64,000 nt of DNA from assembly GCA_019671005.1 (NCBI GenBank), contig CM033718.1, positions 3,038,001 through 3,102,000 of the forward strand. Direction: 5' to 3'. Under the pieces are notes generated by a model. That model had not been told where the DNA came from. It saw nothing but the letters and a program-made list of their open reading frames with translations, and did no database searches. The stretch is from Hibiscus mutabilis. Lineage: Eukaryota > Streptophyta > Magnoliopsida > Malvales > Malvaceae. Positions 60,190 to 64,000 of the stretch are shown here, piece after piece. Made by a program: the position numbers and the translations under genes. Position 1 is the stretch's first letter. Each line of letters starts with the position of its first letter.

Positions 60190-61420
60190 AGTAAACTACA
60201 TAAATGGTCACCAAATTTTTAAGGCATATCATTTTGGTCATCGTACTTTTAAAATATTTGATAAGATCACTCAACTTTTAGTGTCTCCCATTGCCTCATA
60301 TTAAAGTTCACGTTTGCTTTTGTTTTTCCTTAATAAAAAAATGAGTAAACTACATCAATCATCACCCAACCTTTTTCTCACTCCTATTTTGGTCATTAAA
60401 GTTTAACAATTTTTAATTTAATAAATTAACTTTCAAATTGTTTATATTTTACCCACTCTCAAATGACATGGTTATACAAATAGAAAAATTCGATTAGTTT
60501 TTAAAAAAATTGGGGTAATATTTTTTTACTTTGCTTATTAAATTTACTATATTATCATATTTGATATTTTAAAGCAAATTAAAAAAATATTACTCAAATC
60601 CAATGTTCCAATTAACCAATCAATCAATTGTCCGATTTAATTGATACAATGTAAGCTCGAAAATTGAATAATTCGAATTTAGCAATTAACCAAAATAATT
60701 TTAAGGATTAATCGAACCCGATTTTGGTACAAAATTTTAAAATAAATTATTTCAATTCGATTATGGTTCACATTTTTAAGCAAAATTGATTAACCGATCT
60801 GATCTATTATATACAATATTTTTAAATTTTATGCATTACAATATCTTATAGTCTAGTAATTTTGATACTATTTTGATTTTTTAAAAAAAAAATTAGCTCT
60901 GAGTAGGGTTAATAGCTGTAGACTTTTAATTTTTGACTTTCTAAATATTTTTATACTTTTATCACAATCAAACAATTATTAAATTGACCATATTATCATA
61001 TTTGATATTTTAATAAACAAAGTAAAAAAAAACATTTATAAAATCAAATATTTCGGTTAACTGATTAACCTATTATCTGATTTAATTGGTACAATATAAG
61101 ATCATGAATTGAATAACCTGGATTTACTAATTAACCAATTTTTTTAAGGATTAATCGATTTTTTCTATTTGTATAAACATGTCATTTGAGAGTGGCCAAA
61201 TATAAACAATTTAAAAGTTAAGTTATTAAATTAAAAAAATTTAAATTCTAGTGACCAAAATAAGAGTAAGAAAAAAATTGAATAATAATTAATGTAGTTT
61301 ACATATTTTTTATTAAAGAAAAACGAAATGTACCGTCAATTGCTGACGTAAGGTGAATATTTTAAAAATATGATGACTAAAATAAATCTACTGTAAAAAT
61401 TCAGTGATCATCCTTATCTT
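60190..61420. mobile_element. Long fold-back element, about 1.2 kb, with internal direct repeats
   Basis: The left arm (60190-60520) and right arm (about 61145-61420) are inverted copies. Matches include tgtttatattttacccactc with its partner, caaatgacatggttatacaa and gtaaactacatcaatcatca. Inside, about 130 bases at 60555-60690 (tttgatattttaaagcaaat onward, through tccgatttaattgatacaat) recur in direct orientation at 61000-61135. No coding frame is seen. Confidence 0.75.
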
Positions 61421-61663
61421 TAATATAAGAATTAAAGTTGGTGTAAGAGGGAGATAAAGGATTAGGAGCTTAAGCTTTTGTTTTTTTTTTAATAATTAGG
61501 AGCTCAAGTTATTCTTTTCCTTTTAAAATAAATTCCATTAAATTTAAACAAATCCAAAGAATAAAACACAAGGCGGTCACAAAGATAAAATACCAACCTT
61601 CCGCCGCTAAGCTTCCAGCGAAAAACCTCAGGCGCAGCCATTTTTACTGAACGTTCTGGCAGA

Positions 61664-63544
61664 ATGGAGCAATCAAAGACGGTAGCCGAGCCAAAGTCCA
61701 GCTCAAACCAACATCCGGCCGAAGAATCAAGCCAGAGAGAGTCGGATCCCGCAATGGACGCGGAAGGCTTTGTTATGGTGTCAACAGCAGAGCCGGAAAT
61801 AAAAGAGGAGAAACAGACTCAGAATCCGAGAGAGGCTCAGATTCAAAGCGAGAAAATGCAATCACCGAATCAAACGTCATCAGAGTCGAGGAAATCGGTT
61901 CATTGGAGTCCCGATTTGGTTAGTGAATCGCCTGTTGCGGATCACGGCGTCACCACCAGGTCCGCTCCTAACGGATCCAATCCTTACATTGCTGCTCACG
62001 ATCCTGCTCCGGAATCTTTTTCGACTTCCTTCAAAGGCAAGCGATTAGACATTTATTCCGATTTACTATCTTTTATTTTGATTTTTTAATTTATTTTTGA
62101 AATTGGAAACAGAGAAAATGGACACAGTAAAAGATGTCTTGGGGAGATGGGGGAGAAAAGTAGAAGAAGCCACGAGAAAGGCCGAGGATCTGGCAGGGAA
62201 CACGTGGCAGCACTGTATGTTTTCTCATGTTAATTGTTTTATTTATTTATTATAGGAGTAGTATATATTTTGGAGTTAATTGTACATACATCTCCAAACT
62301 ATTACACTCTTTCTAAATTAGTCTTTAAATTTTCTAATATTTTAATATAATCCTCACACTAAGACTTTCATTTTTATATTGTTCCCACATTTTTAAATAT
62401 TTTAATTTTATCTCCAAATTATAGTTATCATTTTAAATTGGTCTCAACCTTTTTAATGTTATAATTTCCTTCCAAATTATTAGTTTATGTTAATCATATC
62501 TTATATTAATAAAACTGTTATAAAATTGTTAATTTTCATGTAAACACTTATGTGTATTATGTAACAATATGATGTGACACAAGATAATTTGATGATGAAA
62601 TTGAAACGTTAAAAAATTTGGAGACTAATTTAGCATGAGAGTCATAGTTTGCGAATGTAATTAAAACATTCAAAAGTTTAAAAAACAATACTATTATAGT
62701 TTGGAGACGCGTGGTGCAATTTACTTAAAATTTCTATGCTAGCAGTATGATTTTCCATGTCATAATTATGATAAATACATTCATTTTTCTCGGGTTTAAT
62801 GTATTATTGGATATCCAAGTTTGATATTTTTTAATATGATCTATGTGTTTTTATCGAATCTTGTACTTGAATTTTCGTATTTCTATGCAACATATTCATA
62901 CCCATAACCCATGTTCATAAAATCAGTAAAAACAAGCCCTAGTTTAGCTGAGGCAGCCATGGGAAGAATTGCTCAAGGAACAAAGGTTTTAGCTGAAGGT
63001 GGCTACGACAAGATATTCAGACAAACTTTTGCGACTGCTCCGGAAGAGCATCTCGGAAATTCATTTGCATGTTACTTATCCACATCAGCTGGCCCTTTCA
63101 TGGGAGTGTTATATGTATCTTCAGCAAAGCTTGCATATTGCAGTGACAGTCCTCTCTCCTTTGGAAATGGTACCCAAACCGAATGGAGCTACTACAAGGT
63201 TTGCTTGCACTACCCTTTTCATGCTTACATTCAGCAAAACTTAGTTCACCTAAGGTCCTAAAGATTCGGATACCATGTCGATTCGATTTTTCATTTTAGT
63301 TCAGCTACTCGTATGCAGTATTCATGTCTGGCACATATTTAAACACGAGTCCTCTAAACAGGTAGTTATGCCATTACATCAACTTAAAGCAGTTAATCCT
63401 TCGACGAGCCGAATCAATTCTGCTGAAAAGTACATCCAAGTTGTCTCTGTTGATGGTCATGAATTTTGGTTCATGGGCTTCTTGAACTATGGCGGAGCTG
63501 TTACATGCCTAAAGGAAGCTTTGCAACTCCATAACTCCAGGTAA
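61664..63544 (+). CDS. GEM: GEM-type GRAM-domain protein, four exons
   Basis: Exons 61664-62036, 62113-62214, 62927-63198 and 63362-63544 join in frame to 309 residues. Intron 1 has a GC donor (AAAG|GCAAGC); the others are GT-AG. The N-terminal 100 residues are polar and disordered. Then come SVHWSPDLVSES, a Pro/Asn segment (SNPYIAAHDP), and MDTVKDVLGRWGRKVEEATR with AEDLAGNTWQHLKTSPSLAE. The GRAM domain spans about 187-265 (FACYLSTSAGPFMGVLYVSS), and the end reads EFWFMGFLNYGGAVTCLKEA. This matches Arabidopsis GEM in order and size. GEM modulates GLABRA2 expression and cell division in root epidermis and interacts with CDT1; GRAM domains bind membranes lipids. Function here is by family. Confidence 0.92.
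62266..62735. mobile_element. Inverted-repeat element inside GEM intron 2
   Basis: The left phrases (gttaattgtacatacatctc, caaactattacac, aaattagtctttaaattttc) pair with the right phrases (tatagtttggagacgcgtgg, tgcaatttact, aaaatttggagactaattt). The element fills most of the 712-base intron. No coding frame is seen. Confidence 0.65.
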
Positions 63545-64000
63545 CTTTAATGGATATCTGATGACTGCTAAGAAGAAAAGAATATAATGAATCTGTTCTG
63601 TTTTAAGCTCAATGTAATTGAAATGCCTGTTGCTGTAATCCGTGCAATCTTATGCATTATGTTGCTAATTAGTAGTGTCTCGTGCTAAAATGATCTGATT
63701 AATTTAACTTATGCACGTATATAGCATTTGGGACTTGGGAGTGATAATTTAATGACGAATTTATATAGCAAGTCCAGGCTGGGTTATTGGACAAATTCAG
63801 TAATGAAAACTTAGTGTAAACTACCTATTTGGTAGCCCATATATTTTCGTGTTTTTGTTTTGGTCACTTGACTAGTTTTTTTTTATAAAATAGTATCTAA
63901 CGTTACGTTTTGTTTCTCTTTTGGTACTCCATCGTTAATAGTTAACGACACAACTTACATGTATTTTTTATTAGGAGAGAGAAAATAAAATTAATTTAAA
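63545..64000. other. 3' flank of GEM; start of a truncated element at the window edge
   Basis: The first 200 bases are likely the 3' UTR. From about 63810, phrases such as gtaaactacctatttggtag and aatagttaacgacacaactt resemble the left arm of a fold-back element like those at 60190 and 10808. It runs off the window, so it cannot be confirmed. Confidence 0.45.

Larger units (their letters stand above)
57043..61560. other. Intergenic with small elements, no gene seen
   Basis: AT-rich sequence holding a 48-bp tandem duplication, two MITEs, SINE-like pieces and a long fold-back, each listed. The last 100 bases before the GEM gene are likely its promoter and leader. No supported reading frame exists. 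Confidence 0.55.

Overview
This is a plant nuclear genomic window. The genes have short introns, the intergenic DNA is very AT-rich, and transposable elements dominate. The protein families (SnRK2 subclass II, RABA4, GEM, WEB coiled coil) and the repeat style point to a eudicot. A Malvaceae genome such as cotton is my best guess, but that rests on recalled similarity and was not tested.

Seven host genes are visible. From left to right they are: an FBW2-type F-box gene (5843-7197, +); a RABA4-type small GTPase (15673-17157, +); a nine-exon SnRK2.7-type kinase (19994-17932, -); a single-ORF 992-residue WEB/DUF827-like coiled-coil protein with a 47-residue tandem repeat (27065-24087, -); a small OCTOPUS-like Cys-motif protein (30965-30462, -); an ANTH clathrin-adaptor gene (55927-57042, +); and a GEM-type GRAM-domain gene (61664-63544, +). 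They look like unrelated housekeeping, signalling and trafficking genes. No operon-like or clustered pathway is apparent.

The centre (31318-51588) is one large Mutator-like element (MULE) with terminal inverted repeats of about 700 bp. A plant-mobile-domain (PMD) gene reads inward from the left TIR and a mudrA-type transposase reads inward from the right TIR, a convergent layout like maize MuDR. The transposase gene was split by a copia-type solo LTR (34965-48646). That LTR was in turn split by a full-length Athila-like Ty3/gypsy retrotransposon (35873-47866) with two LTRs, a tRNA-Asp-type primer site, a polypurine tract and a perfect 5-bp target duplication (ATGGC). This gives three insertion layers that can be ordered in time. 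All the element genes are broken.

The rest is rich in smaller elements. Several are long fold-back (inverted-repeat) elements, and at least five have 9-bp, or nearly 9-bp, target duplications typical of the Mutator superfamily. A subset are MITEs whose interiors resemble degenerate telomere repeat (CCCTAAA). There is also an interstitial telomere-like tract of about 700 bp, a Tat/Ogre-like LTR remnant, LINE RNase H fragments and several tRNA-derived SINE-like sequences. I found no CRISPR array, rRNA gene or convincing functional tRNA gene.
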